Source: Marinobacter sp. F4216
GTDB lineage: Bacteria > Pseudomonadota > Gammaproteobacteria > Pseudomonadales > Oleiphilaceae
DNA: 64,000 bases
Reading direction: 5' to 3'
NCBI RefSeq assembly: GCF_019931195.1
Contig: NZ_JAIOUO010000003.1
Location: forward strand, 62,001 to 126,000
Shown: positions 43,844 to 57,500 of the stretch, piece by piece
Position numbering within the stretch: the stretch's first letter is position 1
How the letters are laid out: each line of letters opens with the position of its first letter
The notes under the pieces: generated by a model
Told to the model about the DNA's origin: nothing
Database searches by the model: none
The model's input: the letters and a program-made list of their open reading frames with translations, nothing else
Translations under genes and position numbers: made by a program

Positions 43844-45217
43844 GCCATTCAGAGCCGCGACCCGGTAGGCTTCCGCCATGGTCGGGTAATTGAAGGTGGT
43901 GTTGATGAAGTAGTTCAGGGAGTTAGCCTCGCCTTCCTGGTTCATGATCGCCTGGCCGATATGAACGATCTCGGCTGCCTGGTCCCCGAAGCAGTGGATA
44001 CCCAGAATCTCACGGGTCTCCCGGTGGAACAGGATTTTCAGCATGCCCACCGCTTCACCGGTGATCTGCGCCCGAGCCAGATCCTTGAAGAAAGCCTGCC
44101 CCACTTCGTAAGGTACCTTGGCTTCCGTCAGCTCACGCTCGGTTCGGCCAACAGAACTGATCTCCGGAATGGTATAGATACCAGTCGGAACATCCGACAC
44201 ATATCTGAAATATTCATCCTCGACGATATCGGAAGACGCGGAACGCCCCTGATCGTAGGCGGCGCTGGCCAGGCTCGGCCAACCAATCACATCGCCTGCC
44301 GCGTAGATGTTTTCCACCTCAGTGCGGTAATGCTCATCCACCGCGAGCTGACCACGACCGTTGGGTACCAGCCCCACGTTCTCGAGGTTCAGCTTGTCCG
44401 TATTACCAGACCGCCCGTTACACCACAGGAACGCATCGGCCCGGATCTTCTTGCCGGACTGCAGGGACAGAACCACGCCGTGGTCATCCCCTTCCACAGA
44501 TTCGTACTGCTCGTTATGACGCACCAGAACGCCGTTATTGCGCAGGTGGTAACTCAGGGCATCGGAGATCTCATCGTCCAGGAACGACAGCAACCGGCTA
44601 CCCGGGTTGATCAGATCCACTTTCACACCCAGACCGGCGAAAATAGACGCATATTCGGAACCGATAACGCCCGCACCATAAATGATCAGGGTGCGGGGCG
44701 TGTGGGACAGGTTCAGAATGGTGTCAGAGTTATAAATACGGTGGTGACGGAAATCCACATCGGGCGGAAGGTAGGGGCGAGATCCCGTGGCAATAATGCA
44801 CTGTTTGAAGTGCAGGGATTCAACGGACTTGTTACCCCGAATTTCCAGACGGTTCTTGTCGATGAAGGAGGCCCGCCCATTGATCAGGTCTACCCGGTTG
44901 CGGGCGTAGAACTGGGTCCGAAGCTTCACCTGCTTGCCGATCACCTTCTGGGCGCTCTGCAATACCCGCGGAAAGGAGAACCAGCGGGGATCACCGATGT
45001 CACGGAACATCTGGTTGGTGTTGAAAGTGATGATCTGCTTCACCGAGTGACGCAGTGCCTTCGACGGAATGGTACCCATGTGGGTACAGTTTCCGCCCAC
45101 CATGGGCTTGTCTTCGATGATGGCGACTCGCTTGCCATGCTTGGTCGCATTCATCGCCGCCCCTTCACCGGAAGGCCCGGCGCCGATAACGACGACGTCG
45201 TAATGATGTTCTGCCAT
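43826..45217 (-). CDS. sthA: Soluble pyridine nucleotide transhydrogenase (Si-specific)
   Basis: 463 residues, FAD-dependent, exchanging reducing equivalents between NADPH and NAD+. FAD-binding [19 protein letters not shown], then [17 protein letters not shown]. Position 44 is Cys but the second redox cysteine of disulfide reductases is Thr (residue 49), which is what separates SthA from lipoamide dehydrogenase and glutathione reductase. NAD-binding [22 protein letters not shown] and the dimer-interface C-terminus [22 protein letters not shown] are typical. It lies downstream of nqrM on the same strand, 55 bases away. Confidence 0.95.
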   Translation of the reverse strand: MAEHHYDVVVIGAGPSGEGAAMNATKHGKRVAIIEDKPMVGGNCTHMGTIPSKALRHSVKQIITFNTNQMFRDIGDPRWFSFPRVLQSAQKVIGKQVKLRTQFYARNRVDLINGRASFIDKNRLEIRGNKSVESLHFKQCIIATGSRPYLPPDVDFRHHRIYNSDTILNLSHTPRTLIIYGAGVIGSEYASIFAGLGVKVDLINPGSRLLSFLDDEISDALSYHLRNNGVLVRHNEQYESVEGDDHGVVLSLQSGKKIRADAFLWCNGRSGNTDKLNLENVGLVPNGRGQLAVDEHYRTEVENIYAAGDVIGWPSLASAAYDQGRSASSDIVEDEYFRYVSDVPTGIYTIPEISSVGRTERELTEAKVPYEVGQAFFKDLARAQITGEAVGMLKILFHRETREILGIHCFGDQAAEIVHIGQAIMNQEGEANSLNYFINTTFNYPTMAEAYRVAALNGLNRIF

Positions 45218-45272
45218 GCCTGCAGTAACTCCTTCTCTACGCCGTAAAAGTTTTTATGTTTTTAGTTTGTTT

Positions 45273-45521
45273 TTATCCGTTGTCGGGCTTGCTGGCGTCG
45301 TAAGCCAGTGGTTCCGCCTTGCCGGCTTCACGAGCAACCCGCTCGTTTTCTTCTTCACACTTCTGGGTATTACCACCGCAGATGTCACAGGACTGGCTGA
45401 TGCCCAGGGCACCGATGCCACCACAGGTGCCTTTGATCGGCTTGCGCCCGAAAATCACACCAACCGACATGGCTGCGACCAGCAGCACAACAATGAACAG
45501 TACGAGTAAAAAGGTACCCAT
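45273..45521 (-). CDS. nqrM: Na+-NQR maturation factor NqrM
   Basis: 82 residues: one N-terminal transmembrane helix (about 3-24) followed by a cysteine-rich tail with GTCGGIGALG and SCDICGGNTQKCEEE. NqrM is needed to assemble the iron centre between NqrD and NqrE in the sodium pump. It sits directly after apbE and the nqrA-F genes, matching its known association. Confidence 0.93.
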   Translation of the reverse strand: MGTFLLVLFIVVLLVAAMSVGVIFGRKPIKGTCGGIGALGISQSCDICGGNTQKCEEENERVAREAGKAEPLAYDASKPDNG

Positions 45522-45532
45522 AATACCCTCGC

Positions 45533-46582
45533 TTATTGAGTCACATAGGACGAAAAGGCCGGCGTCTGATGGGTTTCGAAGCCGTCTTCCGTCCGAACGA
45601 TGAAGTAAGCGGGAATGTTTTCCCGAACTGCGAGCGCCTCGGCCCGCTCATACCCCATCACATTGAATCCAGTGGCCAGCGCATCGGCGGTCATGCAGTC
45701 ATCGGCGATCACCGTAACCGACGCCAGATTATGCGTAATAGGCCTACCCGTTGAAGGATCTATTGTATGAGAGTACCGGCGGCCTTCCGATTCGTAATAG
45801 TTACGATAATCTCCGGACGTTGCCATTGCTTTACTGTCCAATGCCACGACCCGGTTCACCTGTCGTTCGCCCGAGGTCGGCGTTTCTATCGCCAGTCGCC
45901 AGGCATCGCCGCCGGGTTTCCGACCCTGCACCCTGACCTCGCCGCCAATCTCCACGAGATAAGCACCAATACCTTCACTCTCTAGGTATCTCGCAACCGC
46001 GTCAACCCCGTAGCCCTTGGCAATCGCTGACAAATCAATGTACTGACTCGTATCCGCACGCAGACCTGGTGTGAGCGACCTCAGCTCCAGGTGTTCGTAT
46101 CCCGTTTCAGACAGCGCTGAGGCCAGCTCATCTTCGGAGGGGACCACCTCAGGCCGGGCCTCGGGCCCAAAGCCCCAGAGATTCACCACCGGACCAATGG
46201 TTACGTCGAACGCACCACCGGTAAGTTCTGAGATCTCTTGCGACCGCTTGAGTACTTCAAACAAAGGTTCGGACAGAGGAATCCACTCGGACTGGTCTTC
46301 AGTGCGATTCAGCACCGACAGTTCGGAATCCTGCCGCCAGGTGGACATGGACGCGTCAACGGCCTCCAGCTCGGCTTTTATGCCCTCGGCCAGTTGCTGC
46401 AACCGCGCCTCGTCCTCCGGCAAAACCACACTGATGTGGTAGCGGGTGCCGAACACCGGGCCGGAGATCTCCCAGATCTTTTCTTCCGGCTCAAACGAAC
46501 AACCCGCCAGAGCGGTCATGGCCAGCGCGAAAAACACGCTGACCAATCCCCCCCTGACGGGTCGGAACATGCGGGATGTCAT
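45533..46582 (-). CDS. apbE: FAD:protein FMN transferase, lipoprotein
   Basis: 349 residues. A lipoprotein signal peptide ends in the lipobox ALAGC (C27), placing the enzyme on the periplasmic side. ApbE attaches FMN through a phosphoester bond to threonines of NqrB and NqrC. Motifs: SMSTWRQDSELSVLN, AIAKGYGVDAVARYL, GGEVRVQGRKPGG, and the metal-binding THNLASVTVIADDCMTADALATGFNVMG. It follows nqrF by 9 bases in the same operon. Confidence 0.95.
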   Translation of the reverse strand: MTSRMFRPVRGGLVSVFFALAMTALAGCSFEPEEKIWEISGPVFGTRYHISVVLPEDEARLQQLAEGIKAELEAVDASMSTWRQDSELSVLNRTEDQSEWIPLSEPLFEVLKRSQEISELTGGAFDVTIGPVVNLWGFGPEARPEVVPSEDELASALSETGYEHLELRSLTPGLRADTSQYIDLSAIAKGYGVDAVARYLESEGIGAYLVEIGGEVRVQGRKPGGDAWRLAIETPTSGERQVNRVVALDSKAMATSGDYRNYYESEGRRYSHTIDPSTGRPITHNLASVTVIADDCMTADALATGFNVMGYERAEALAVRENIPAYFIVRTEDGFETHQTPAFSSYVTQ

Positions 46583-46591
46583 CAGGACTGA

Positions 46592-47818
46592 TTAACCTCC
46601 GAAGTCATCCAGCATGATGTTCTCGTCCTCAACACCAAGATCCTTCAGCATCTTGATCACAGAGGCGTTCATGATGGGGGGCCCACACATGTAGAACTCA
46701 CAGTCCTCAGGTGCCGGGTGATCCTTCAGGTAGTTCTCGTAGAGAACGTTGTGGATGAACCCGGTGTAGCCTTCCCAGTTATCGGATGGCAGCGCGTCCG
46801 ACAAGGCGACGTGCCACTCGAAGTTGTCGTTCTCAGCAGCCAGACCATCGAAGTCTTCTACGTAGAACATCTCACGAACGCTTCGTGCACCGTACCAGAA
46901 GGAAATCTTCCGGTTGGAGTTCAGACGCTTGAGCTGGTCAAAGATGTGAGAGCGCATGGGCGCCATGCCCGCACCACCACCAACAAACACCATCTCCGCT
47001 TCGGTTTCCTTGGCGAAGAACTCACCAAACGGCCCCATAACGGTCACCTTGTCGCCCGGCTTCAGGTTGAACACGTAGCTGGACATGATGCCCGGCGGGT
47101 GATCAGTGCCAGGAGGCGGTGTCGCGATCCGGATGTTGAACTTCAGAACCCCCTTCTCTTCCGGGTAGTTCGCCATGGAGTAAGCCCGGATGGTCTCCTC
47201 CTTGTTGATCGCCTTGTAGCGCCAGATGTCGTGCTTGTCCCAGTCTTCGTGGAACTCTTCCTCAATGTCGAAATCCTTGAAGTCAATTTCGTACGGAGGA
47301 CACTCCAGCTGAACGTAACCACCGGCACGGAAGTCCACTTCCTCGCCTTCCGGCAGCTTCAGGACCAGTTCCTTGATGAAGGTGGCGACGTTGTGGTTGG
47401 AGACAACCTCACACTCCCACTTCTTCACGCCGAAGAACTCTTCAGGAACCTCGATCTTCATGTCCTGCTTCACCGGAACCTGACAGGACAGGCGCCAGCC
47501 TTCCTTCTCTTCACGGTTGGTGAAGTGGGTCTTCTCGGTTGGCAGCATCGCACCACCACCGTCCAGAACCTTACATTTACACTGGGCGCAGGTACCACCG
47601 CCACCGCACGCGGAGGACAGGAAGATACCGCTGTTAGCCAGCGTGCCGAGCAGCTTGCCACCGGCTGCGGTGGTCAGGGTGTGCTCAGGGTCATCATTGA
47701 TTTCGATAGTCACATCACCGGTGCTTACCAGTTTGGAGCGGGCCGCGAGGATGATCGCGACCAGCGCCAGAACGATAACGGTGAACATGACCACGCCGAG
47801 AATAATTTCTGTATTCAT
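46592..47818 (-). CDS. nqrF: Na+-translocating NADH:quinone reductase subunit F
   Basis: 408 residues; NADH entry subunit. N-terminal membrane helix (about 3-25), 2Fe-2S ferredoxin domain with [15 protein letters not shown]-binding region with [11 protein letters not shown], and NADH-binding [20 protein letters not shown]-terminal [10 protein letters not shown] and terminal FGG are typical. Last structural gene of nqrABCDEF. Confidence 0.97.
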   Translation of the reverse strand: MNTEIILGVVMFTVIVLALVAIILAARSKLVSTGDVTIEINDDPEHTLTTAAGGKLLGTLANSGIFLSSACGGGGTCAQCKCKVLDGGGAMLPTEKTHFTNREEKEGWRLSCQVPVKQDMKIEVPEEFFGVKKWECEVVSNHNVATFIKELVLKLPEGEEVDFRAGGYVQLECPPYEIDFKDFDIEEEFHEDWDKHDIWRYKAINKEETIRAYSMANYPEEKGVLKFNIRIATPPPGTDHPPGIMSSYVFNLKPGDKVTVMGPFGEFFAKETEAEMVFVGGGAGMAPMRSHIFDQLKRLNSNRKISFWYGARSVREMFYVEDFDGLAAENDNFEWHVALSDALPSDNWEGYTGFIHNVLYENYLKDHPAPEDCEFYMCGPPIMNASVIKMLKDLGVEDENIMLDDFGG

Positions 47819-47855
47819 GGTCTCGCCTTTTCGTTAAACCGAATCACCGGGTGTG

Positions 47856-48464
47856 TTACAGGGAGATGCCGGAGAAGGACATGAAACCCAGGGACATCAA
47901 ACCAACGGTGATGAAGGTGATACCCAGGCCACGCAGACCTTCCGGAACATCGCTGTACTTGAGCTTTTCACGGATACCGGCCAGAGCCACGATGGCGAGC
48001 GCCCAGCCCAAGCCGGCACCAAAGCCGTACACCACGCTCTCTCCAAAGGTGTAGTCACGCTCCACCATGAACAGAGAGGCACCGAGAATCGCACAGTTAA
48101 CGGTGATCAGCGGCAGGAACACACCCAGGGCCGCGTAAAGCGCCGGGATGTATTTATCCAGCACCATTTCCATGATCTGAACAATTGCTGCGATTACACC
48201 GATGTACGACAGCAAGCCCAAAAAGCTCAGGTCCACATTCGGCAGGCCGGCCCAATCAAGGGCGCCCTCACGGAGAATGCCGTTATACAGGAGGTTGTTG
48301 ACCGGTACGGTGACCGTCAGTACAACCACAACGGCGATCCCCAGACCCAGAGCAGCTTCGATCTTCTTGGAAATGGCCAGGAAGGTACACATCCCCAGGA
48401 AGAACGCCAGCGCCATGTTTTCGACGAAAACGGCCTTAAGGATGAGGCTGATATAGTGTTCCAT
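47856..48464 (-). CDS. nqrE: Na+-NQR subunit E
   Basis: 202 residues, six transmembrane helices, opening with [26 protein letters not shown]. NqrE and NqrD share the fold and together hold an iron centre through conserved cysteines (C26 in the first helix and C108 in [10 protein letters not shown]). Start overlaps the nqrD stop by 1 base. Confidence 0.97.
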   Translation of the reverse strand: MEHYISLILKAVFVENMALAFFLGMCTFLAISKKIEAALGLGIAVVVVLTVTVPVNNLLYNGILREGALDWAGLPNVDLSFLGLLSYIGVIAAIVQIMEMVLDKYIPALYAALGVFLPLITVNCAILGASLFMVERDYTFGESVVYGFGAGLGWALAIVALAGIREKLKYSDVPEGLRGLGITFITVGLMSLGFMSFSGISL

Positions 48465-49129
48465 TAAAACGCCTCCTTGGCTTTGTGACGAGACATTTTG
48501 TAGTCAGCCTCTTCCACCTGATCAGGCTTCCAGGTACGCAGGCCCCAGATCGCCAGACCGATGATGAAGAAGGCACTCGGCGGAAGCAGGAGCAGACCAT
48601 TCGGGATGTACCAGCCGCCTTCGTTGACGGTCGGCATCAGAGAAATACCGAACAGAGAACCTGCGCCCAGCAGTTCACGGAAGAAGGCCACGAACAGCAG
48701 CAGTACCGAATAACCCAGACCGTTGCCGATACCATCCAGGAAGCTCAGCCAGGGGCCGTTCTTCATGGCGAAGCCTTCAGCGCGGCCCATCACGATGCAG
48801 TTGGTGATGATCAGACCAACGAATACGGACAGCTGTTTGCTGATTTCGTAAGCGTAAGCCTTGAGGATCTGGTCAACCACGATTACCAGCGAGGCAATGA
48901 TGGTCATCTGCACGATGATCCGGATGCTTCCGGGAATCTGGGTCCGCACCAGCGATACCGCCAGGTTGGAGAATGCCGTTACCGCGATGACCGCAAGACA
49001 CATGACGATGGTCACGTTCATGCTGGTGGTTACGGCCAGGGCCGAACAGATACCGAGGATCTGCAAGGCAATGGGGTTGTTGCTAAAAATTGGTTCGAAG
49101 AGAACCTGTTTGGCTGATGCATCTGCCAT
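48464..49129 (-). CDS. nqrD: Na+-NQR subunit D
   Basis: 221 residues, multispanning, with the paired cysteine sites [14 protein letters not shown] and [16 protein letters not shown] that complement those of NqrE. It ends one base into nqrE and begins 2 bases after nqrC. The tail ends in a basic [11 protein letters not shown]. Confidence 0.97.
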   Translation of the reverse strand: MADASAKQVLFEPIFSNNPIALQILGICSALAVTTSMNVTIVMCLAVIAVTAFSNLAVSLVRTQIPGSIRIIVQMTIIASLVIVVDQILKAYAYEISKQLSVFVGLIITNCIVMGRAEGFAMKNGPWLSFLDGIGNGLGYSVLLLFVAFFRELLGAGSLFGISLMPTVNEGGWYIPNGLLLLPPSAFFIIGLAIWGLRTWKPDQVEEADYKMSRHKAKEAF

Positions 49130-49131
49130 GA

Positions 49132-49935
49132 TCAGACCTCCCCTTCACGAAGTTTTTGCAGGAACGGCGCGTAGCCCCGGTCACTCATCCAGTAGTTAAC
49201 CAACTGCTCGACACCCCGGCTGGTCAACGTTGCACCAGAGAGTGCATCAACCTTGTGCTCTTTGTCCGCTGCATCCGCACTGACACCCCCCTTGACCAGA
49301 CGAATCTGGGGTTCGGTCAGCTCACCGTCGTAGACCTCTTTGCCAACCCACTGCTTCTTCCAGCGCGGGTTGTCGACTTCACCACCCAGCCCCGGTGTTT
49401 CCGCGTGAGCGTAGAAACCAAGGCCTTCGACGGTGTTCAGGTCCCCTTCAAGGGAGATGAAACCGTACAGGGTGGACCAGAGGCCATAGCCGTGAATCGG
49501 CAGCACCACGCGGGTGACCTGGCCGTTCTCACTCATGGTGTAGACCTTGGCGACGTTCGGGCGACGCTTGATGCCGGCCTTGTCTTCCGAAGACGGAATA
49601 TTGGTGGACATCTGAGGGTCGGAAGCCGCTTTGTACATGTCGTACTTCATCGGATCAGCAACACCCACGGCATCCGGCTCAACGAACTCACCGGTGTCCA
49701 GGTCAACCAGGCGCACATCGAACTCACCAAACATTTCTTCAATCTGGTCTGCGCTCGCACCCTGGGGCAGCATGCCTGCCGCAGACAGGATGTTGGTCTT
49801 GATATCCAGGCTCTGGTTCTTCACCTGCGCAGGCTTGAGCATTACGGCTGCCGTGGATACCACAACAGAGAACACAATACTCAATACCAGCGCAACAATG
49901 AGCGTTCTGGAGACAGTTTCTTTAGCTTTAGCCAC
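49132..49935 (-). CDS. nqrC: Na+-NQR subunit C (covalent FMN)
   Basis: 267 residues with one N-terminal membrane helix (about 11-33) and a periplasmic FMN-binding domain. The flavinylation motif is SGATLTS near residues 236-242, in which ApbE links FMN to the second threonine. Conserved [21 protein letters not shown] region present. Start overlaps the nqrB stop by 8 bases. Confidence 0.97.
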   Translation of the reverse strand: MAKAKETVSRTLIVALVLSIVFSVVVSTAAVMLKPAQVKNQSLDIKTNILSAAGMLPQGASADQIEEMFGEFDVRLVDLDTGEFVEPDAVGVADPMKYDMYKAASDPQMSTNIPSSEDKAGIKRRPNVAKVYTMSENGQVTRVVLPIHGYGLWSTLYGFISLEGDLNTVEGLGFYAHAETPGLGGEVDNPRWKKQWVGKEVYDGELTEPQIRLVKGGVSADAADKEHKVDALSGATLTSRGVEQLVNYWMSDRGYAPFLQKLREGEV

Positions 49936-51136
49936 GAGCGAGCCTCCGTTTGATGTTGGCCTGCACCACGTAATGATCCATCAGCGGCGCGAACAGGTTT
50001 GCAAACAGGATTGCCAGCATGATTCCTTCCGGGAACGCCGGGTTGATCACGCGGATCAGCACCGTCATGACCCCCACCAGGATACCGAAGCACCAGCGGC
50101 CGGTGTTGGTCATGGCAGCAGAGACCGGATCGGTCGCCATGAACATCATGCCGAAGGCGAAACCACCGATAACCAGGTGCCAGTAGGCCGGAACCGCAAA
50201 CATCGGGTTGGTCTCGGAGCCAATCACATTCAACAGCAAAGACATACCGATCATGCCGATCAACACACCACCGACGATGCGATAGCTGGCGATCTTCATC
50301 ATCAACAGGAGCAGGCCGCCGATCAGAACCGCCAGGGTGGAGGTCTCACCCATAGAACCCTGAATCGTGCCCATAAATGCGTTCATCCAGCCGATCTGCT
50401 CGTTCAGAGCATCCAGACCACCACTGGCAGCCCAGCTCAGGGCGGTGGCGCCACTGAAGCCGTCGACGGCCGTCCACACGGTGTCACCGGAGATCTGTGC
50501 CGGGTAGGCGAAGTACAGGAACGCACGACCGGTCAGCGCCGGGTTCAGGAAGTTTTTGCCGGTACCACCGAACACTTCCTTACCGATGACCACACCGAAG
50601 GTGATACCCAGGGCCACCTGCCACAGCGGGATGGTGGGCGGGCAGATCAGCGCGAACAGGACGGAGGTGACGAAGAAGCCTTCGTTCACTTCGTGACGAC
50701 GCACGGTGGCGAACAGAACTTCCCAGAAACCACCAACCACGAAGGTCACGAGGTAAACCGGCAGGAAGTACGCCATCCCGTAAACGAAGTTATCCCAGAC
50801 TCCCGCTCCCGCGCCCGTTACCGCCAGCGCCTGGATGAAGGCCGTTCTCAGGCCGCCATCCGCCACCATGGCATCCGGGTTCGCAGCCAGGAAGCTGTTG
50901 GCCTGGTAACCGATGTTCCACATGCCGAAGAACATGGCCGGGAACGTACACATCCACACTGTGATCATGATGCGTTTCAGGTCAACGCCATCACGAACGT
51001 GGGCGGTGGTGGAGGTCACCTTGCCCGGGGTGTAGAAAATAGTATCGACGGCTTCGTAGAGAGAGTACCAACGCTCCCACTTGCCACCTTTTTCAAAGTG
51101 ATGCTCGATTCCATCGAGAAACTGTCTGATAGCCAT
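49928..51136 (-). CDS. nqrB: Na+-NQR subunit B (covalent FMN, quinone/Na+ site)
   Basis: 402 residues, about ten membrane helices; main ion-translocating subunit. The flavinylated threonine lies in [14 protein letters not shown]. Long hydrophilic N-terminus ([20 protein letters not shown]) and [13 protein letters not shown] are typical. Four bases follow nqrA. Predicted partner of the ApbE encoded downstream. Confidence 0.97.
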   Translation of the reverse strand: MAIRQFLDGIEHHFEKGGKWERWYSLYEAVDTIFYTPGKVTSTTAHVRDGVDLKRIMITVWMCTFPAMFFGMWNIGYQANSFLAANPDAMVADGGLRTAFIQALAVTGAGAGVWDNFVYGMAYFLPVYLVTFVVGGFWEVLFATVRRHEVNEGFFVTSVLFALICPPTIPLWQVALGITFGVVIGKEVFGGTGKNFLNPALTGRAFLYFAYPAQISGDTVWTAVDGFSGATALSWAASGGLDALNEQIGWMNAFMGTIQGSMGETSTLAVLIGGLLLLMMKIASYRIVGGVLIGMIGMSLLLNVIGSETNPMFAVPAYWHLVIGGFAFGMMFMATDPVSAAMTNTGRWCFGILVGVMTVLIRVINPAFPEGIMLAILFANLFAPLMDHYVVQANIKRRLARG

Positions 51137-51140
51137 CGTA

Positions 51141-52769
<1,629 letters not shown>

Positions 52770-52771
<2 letters not shown>

Positions 52772-52806
52772 AACCCCGACAACTCAGGTTGCCGGGGTTT
52801 TTGTTT
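52770..52806 (-). terminator. Terminator downstream of gap
   Basis: AACCCCGACAAC pairs with GTTGCCGGGGTT (one mismatch) around a TCAG loop. T-runs follow on both strands (TTTTTCTTTATT on the minus strand), so it ends gap transcription and can work in both directions. Confidence 0.9.
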
Positions 52807-52839
52807 TCCAGGACCAAGCGCCCAGAGAGCGCTGTCTGA

Positions 52840-54315
52840 TCAGTCCCGCGTGCGCTTCGGGAAGATCGGGTAGGTCACACCAGCCATCTGGTTAACCACT
52901 CGAATCACCTGGGCGCTGTAGCCGAACTCGTTGTCGTACCACACGTACAAGATCAGGCGCTTGCCGTTGGCAATAGTTGCCTGGGCATCAACAACACCAG
53001 CGTGACGGGAACCGACGAAGTCAGTGGAAACCACTTCCGGAGAGTTCACGAAATCAATCTGCTTCTGAAGCTCGGAGTGCAGAGCCATCTCACGCAGGTA
53101 TTCGTTAACGCTTTCAACGCTAACGTCTTTTTCCAGATTCAGGTTCAGGATCGCCATGGAGACGTTCGGAGTCGGAACCCGGATGGCGTTACCGCTCAGT
53201 TTGCCCTTCAGCTCCGGCAGGGCCTTGGCAACGGCCTTGGCCGCGCCGGTTTCGGTGATAACCATGTTCAGCGGAGCTGAACGACCACGACGGCTACCCT
53301 TGTGGTAGTTGTCGATCAGGTTCTGGTCGTTGGTGTAGGAGTGAACAGTCTCAACGTGACCGTCAACAATGCCGTACTCGTCGTAAATTGCCTTCAGAAC
53401 CGGCGTGATGGCATTGGTGGTGCAGGATGCCGCAGACAGGATCTTGTCGTCGTCGGTAATCCAGTCGTTGTTGATGCCGTACACAATGTTCTTGATGTCG
53501 CCCTTACCCGGGGCGGTCAGGATCACGCGGCTAACGCCCTTGGACTTCAGGTGCAGGCCCAGCCCCTCCTCGTCACGCCACTTACCAGTGTTGTCGATCA
53601 CGATCGCGTTGTCGATGCCGTAGCTGGTGTAGTCCACTTTATCCGGGCCATCGGAGTAGATAACCTTGATGAAGTTGCCGTTGGCGATGATGGCGGAGTT
53701 TTCCTCGTCCACGGTGATGGTGCCGTTGAACGGGCCGTGAACGGAGTCACGACGCAGCAGGCTGGCACGCTTTTCCAGGTCGTTTTCCGCACCACCCTGA
53801 CGAACCACAATGGCACGCAGGCGCAGGTTGTTACCGCCACCCGCTTTCTCGATCATGATGCGAGCCAGCAGGCGACCGATACGGCCAAAACCGTACAGAA
53901 CGACGTCCTTGGTGCCGTTACCTTCGTTTTTCTTGGACTCTTCACCGTACTTGCCGACGACCGGCGCAATTTCACGCTTCAGGAAATCCTCAACAGACTC
54001 GGAGCCACCCTGGTCGCGATATTTGACGCCCAGCTTGCCGATATCGATGTGGGCAGTACCCAGTTCCAGGCGATCCAGGGCTTCCAGAATCGGCATGGTG
54101 TCGTGAACAGACAGCTCACTGTCCTCAACCTGACGAACATACCGGTGGGCACGGATAATGCCGATCACCGACTGATTGATGATGGAACGGCCGTAAACGG
54201 ACGTCACCACGTTGTTCTTCCGGTAAAGACGACCGATCAGCGGAATCATAGCTTCCGCAGTGGACTCGCGTTCCGTCCAGTTAGTCAGGTGCTGATTGAT
54301 CTGTTCGTGACTCAC
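52840..54315 (-). CDS. gap: Glyceraldehyde-3-phosphate dehydrogenase with N-terminal extension
   Basis: 491 residues from a GTG at 54315 with AGAGG about 8 nt upstream; the frame is open to 54366. NAD-binding VVLYGFGRIGRLLARIM starts near residue 130; the catalytic cysteine is in SAASCTTNAITPV; C-terminal YVWYDNEFGYSAQVIRVV is standard. The extra first 125 residues (starting near HLTNWTERESTAEAMIPLIGRLYR) are typical of the long GapDH found beside mfd in pseudomonads. It catalyses the phosphorylating glycolytic/gluconeogenic step. Function of the extension is unknown. Confidence 0.93.
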   Translation of the reverse strand: MSHEQINQHLTNWTERESTAEAMIPLIGRLYRKNNVVTSVYGRSIINQSVIGIIRAHRYVRQVEDSELSVHDTMPILEALDRLELGTAHIDIGKLGVKYRDQGGSESVEDFLKREIAPVVGKYGEESKKNEGNGTKDVVLYGFGRIGRLLARIMIEKAGGGNNLRLRAIVVRQGGAENDLEKRASLLRRDSVHGPFNGTITVDEENSAIIANGNFIKVIYSDGPDKVDYTSYGIDNAIVIDNTGKWRDEEGLGLHLKSKGVSRVILTAPGKGDIKNIVYGINNDWITDDDKILSAASCTTNAITPVLKAIYDEYGIVDGHVETVHSYTNDQNLIDNYHKGSRRGRSAPLNMVITETGAAKAVAKALPELKGKLSGNAIRVPTPNVSMAILNLNLEKDVSVESVNEYLREMALHSELQKQIDFVNSPEVVSTDFVGSRHAGVVDAQATIANGKRLILYVWYDNEFGYSAQVIRVVNQMAGVTYPIFPKRTRD

Positions 54316-54557
54316 GATGTGAACCTCTGCTCTGTAGGGCACTGGTTGAAAAATTGGGGCGCACATTATCCATCGTTAAACGCCAGACAGCAAATACGGA
54401 CTGCCCGCAGCATCGTAAACTGCCAGGTCGCCCCCTTTAAAAGTACGAAACCTGGCCGCCATGACAGGGCGCGACACCAGCGGTAGAATACGCCGCTCGC
54501 TATCTCCCGCTCAGTCCGACCAGGAGAAACGTCTCGCCAATGAGCCAAGGAAACCCC

Positions 54558-57500
54558 ATGCCGCGACCACCTCATTCGCTGATCGCCCCGGAAGCCCCCC
54601 AGAAAGCCGCCGACCATCGAACGTGGGGCCAGCTGCATGGCAGCAGTGATGCCCTGGCCATTTGCGAAAGCGCACGGGCCCACAAAGGCCTGACGCTGGT
54701 CATTACACGCAGCACCGACGAGGCGATTCGACTGGAACAGGCCATGCGTTTCTTCCTGGGTCTATCAACCTCAGACGAATCCGAGACCCTGACACCTGAC
54801 GGCCTGGAACTGCTTTCCCTACCGGACTGGGAAACCTTGCCCTACGACCTGTTCTCACCTCACCAGGACATCACATCCCGGCGCATCCGCACGCTCCACC
54901 GCCTGCCCTCGACCCGACACGGCGTACTGGTGGTCCCTGCGCGGACCCTGATGCACCGGCTGGCACCGGTGGATTACCTGCAGGGCAACACCCTGCTGCT
55001 GGAAGTGGGCCAGTCGCTGGATATTGATGCGTGGCGAATGCAGCTCGAAGCAGCCGGCTACCGGCACAGTGAGAATGTCTACGAGCATGGCGAATACGCG
55101 GTTCGGGGCGCCATTCTGGACATCTACCCGATGGGCTCCAACCTGCCCTACCGGATCGATCTGTTCGACGATGAGATCGAAACCCTGCGGACCTTCGATC
55201 CGGAGACCCAGCGTTCCATTGATCGCATTGAGCGCATCGAGTTGTTGCCTGCCTACGAGTTTCCGTGGCACAAGGACGCCCGTTCCGGCTTCCGCAACCG
55301 CTGGTTCGAATATTTCCCGGATGCCGACAAAGACGCGCCGATCTACAAGGACGTCACCCAGGCCATTACCTCGCCGGGCATCGAGTACTACCTGCCGCTG
55401 TTCTTCGACCATACCGCCACCCTGTTCGATTACCTGCCGGGCAACACACTGGTATTCACCGCTGACGGCCTTAACGACGCGGTGAGCCTGTTCGACGCGG
55501 AAACCCGGGCCCGCCATGAGGATCGCCGACACGACCGGCTGCGCCCGATTCTTCCGCCCACGGAACTGTTCCTGCAGCAGGACGAACTGTTCGGTCATCT
55601 GAAGAACTTCCCCCGGGTGACAACCACCACAGAGGCTGCCGAGGGAGCAGGCGCGGAGAATTGCCCAACTACCAGCCTCCCGGATGTGGCGATGGATGGG
55701 CGCGCCGCCGACCCCTCCGGTCGCCTCAAACGATTCCTCAACGAATTCACCGGTCGGGTCCTTATCTGCGCGGAATCCTCCGGTCGCCGGGAAGCCCTGA
55801 TTGAGAACCTGGGCGATCACCAGCTCAAGCTCGCCACGCAGGACAGCTGGCAATCCTTCCTCAATGACCGAGACAGCACCCTCGGCATCACCATCGCCCC
55901 CATGGAGCAGGGCCTGGTCCTGCCGGAAGAGCACATCGCGCTGATCACCGAGACGGCGCTGTTTGGTGAGCGCGTCTTGCAGCGCCGTCGCCGGGAGAAA
56001 CCGACACAGACCGACGACGCAGGCTACCGGGACCTGTCCGAACTCCGGATCGGCGCTCCGGTGGTTCATATCGACCACGGGGTTGGCCGCTACAAGGGGC
56101 TGGAAACCATCACCGTAGAAAGCGAATCGAACGAATTCCTGACCCTGGAATACGCCGGCGGCTCCAAGCTGTACGTGCCGGTATCCAGCCTGCACCTGAT
56201 CTCCCGATACGCCGGTACCGATGAGGAGCACGCGCCTCTGCACAAGCTCGGCACCGAACGCTGGAGCAACGCCAAGCAAAAAGCGCTGGAGAAGATTCGC
56301 GACACCGCCGCTGAATTACTGGATGTCTACGCCCGCCGGGAAGCCAGGAAGGGCTTCAGCTTTGAAGACCCCAAGGAAGCCTACCGGGCTTTCGCAGCGG
56401 GCTTCCCGTTTGAGGAAACCCCGGACCAGGAAGTGGCGATCGCGTCCGTGATCGAAGACATGACCGGCGAGCGCCCGATGGATCGCCTCGTCTGCGGTGA
56501 CGTGGGCTTTGGTAAAACCGAAGTGGCCATGCGGGCCGCATTCATTGCCAGCCATTCTGGCAAACAGGTTGCCGTTCTTGTGCCCACCACCCTGCTGGCA
56601 CAGCAGCATTACGAGTCCTTCCGGGATCGCTTCTCCGATACCGCGGTCAACGTGGAACTGCTCAGCCGTTTCCGCAGCAGCGGCCAGACCAGCAAGGCCC
56701 TGACCGCCATCGAGGAAGGAAAGGCCGACATTGTGATCGGTACTCACAAGCTCCTGCAGGGGGACATCAAGTTCAAGAACCTGGGACTGGTAATCATTGA
56801 CGAGGAACACCGCTTCGGCGTCCAGCAAAAAGAGAAGCTGAAAGCCCTGCGGGCGGAGGTCGACATGCTGACCCTGACCGCCACCCCCATCCCCCGCACA
56901 CTGAACATGGCCATGGGGCACCTTCGGGATTTGTCGATCATCGCCACGCCGCCGGCACGACGGCTGTCGGTCAAGACCTTTGTGCGCCAGCGGGACGACG
57001 CCATGGTGAAAGAGGCCATCCTGCGGGAGATCCTGCGGGGCGGTCAGGTGTACTTCCTGCACAACGATGTCGCGACCATCGAGAAAACCGCCGAGGACTT
57101 GCGCCGATTGATCCCCGAAGCCCGGGTGGGTGTCGCCCACGGCCAGATGCGCGAGCGGGAACTGGAACAGATCATGTCGGATTTCTACCACAAGCGCTTC
57201 AACGTGCTGGTGTGCACCACCATCATTGAAACCGGTATCGACATTCCCAGCGCCAACACCATCATCATCGAGCGGGCCGACAAGTTCGGTCTGGCACAGC
57301 TGCATCAGTTGCGGGGCCGGGTTGGCCGATCCCACCACCAGGCCTACGCCTACCTGCTGACGCCTCCCCCGCGCTCGATCACTTCGGACGCCAAGAAGCG
57401 CCTGGACGCCATCTCGGAATCCCAGGACCTGGGCGCCGGCTTCATGCTGGCCACCCACGACCTGGAGATTCGCGGTGCCGGCGAGCTGCTGGGCGAAGAA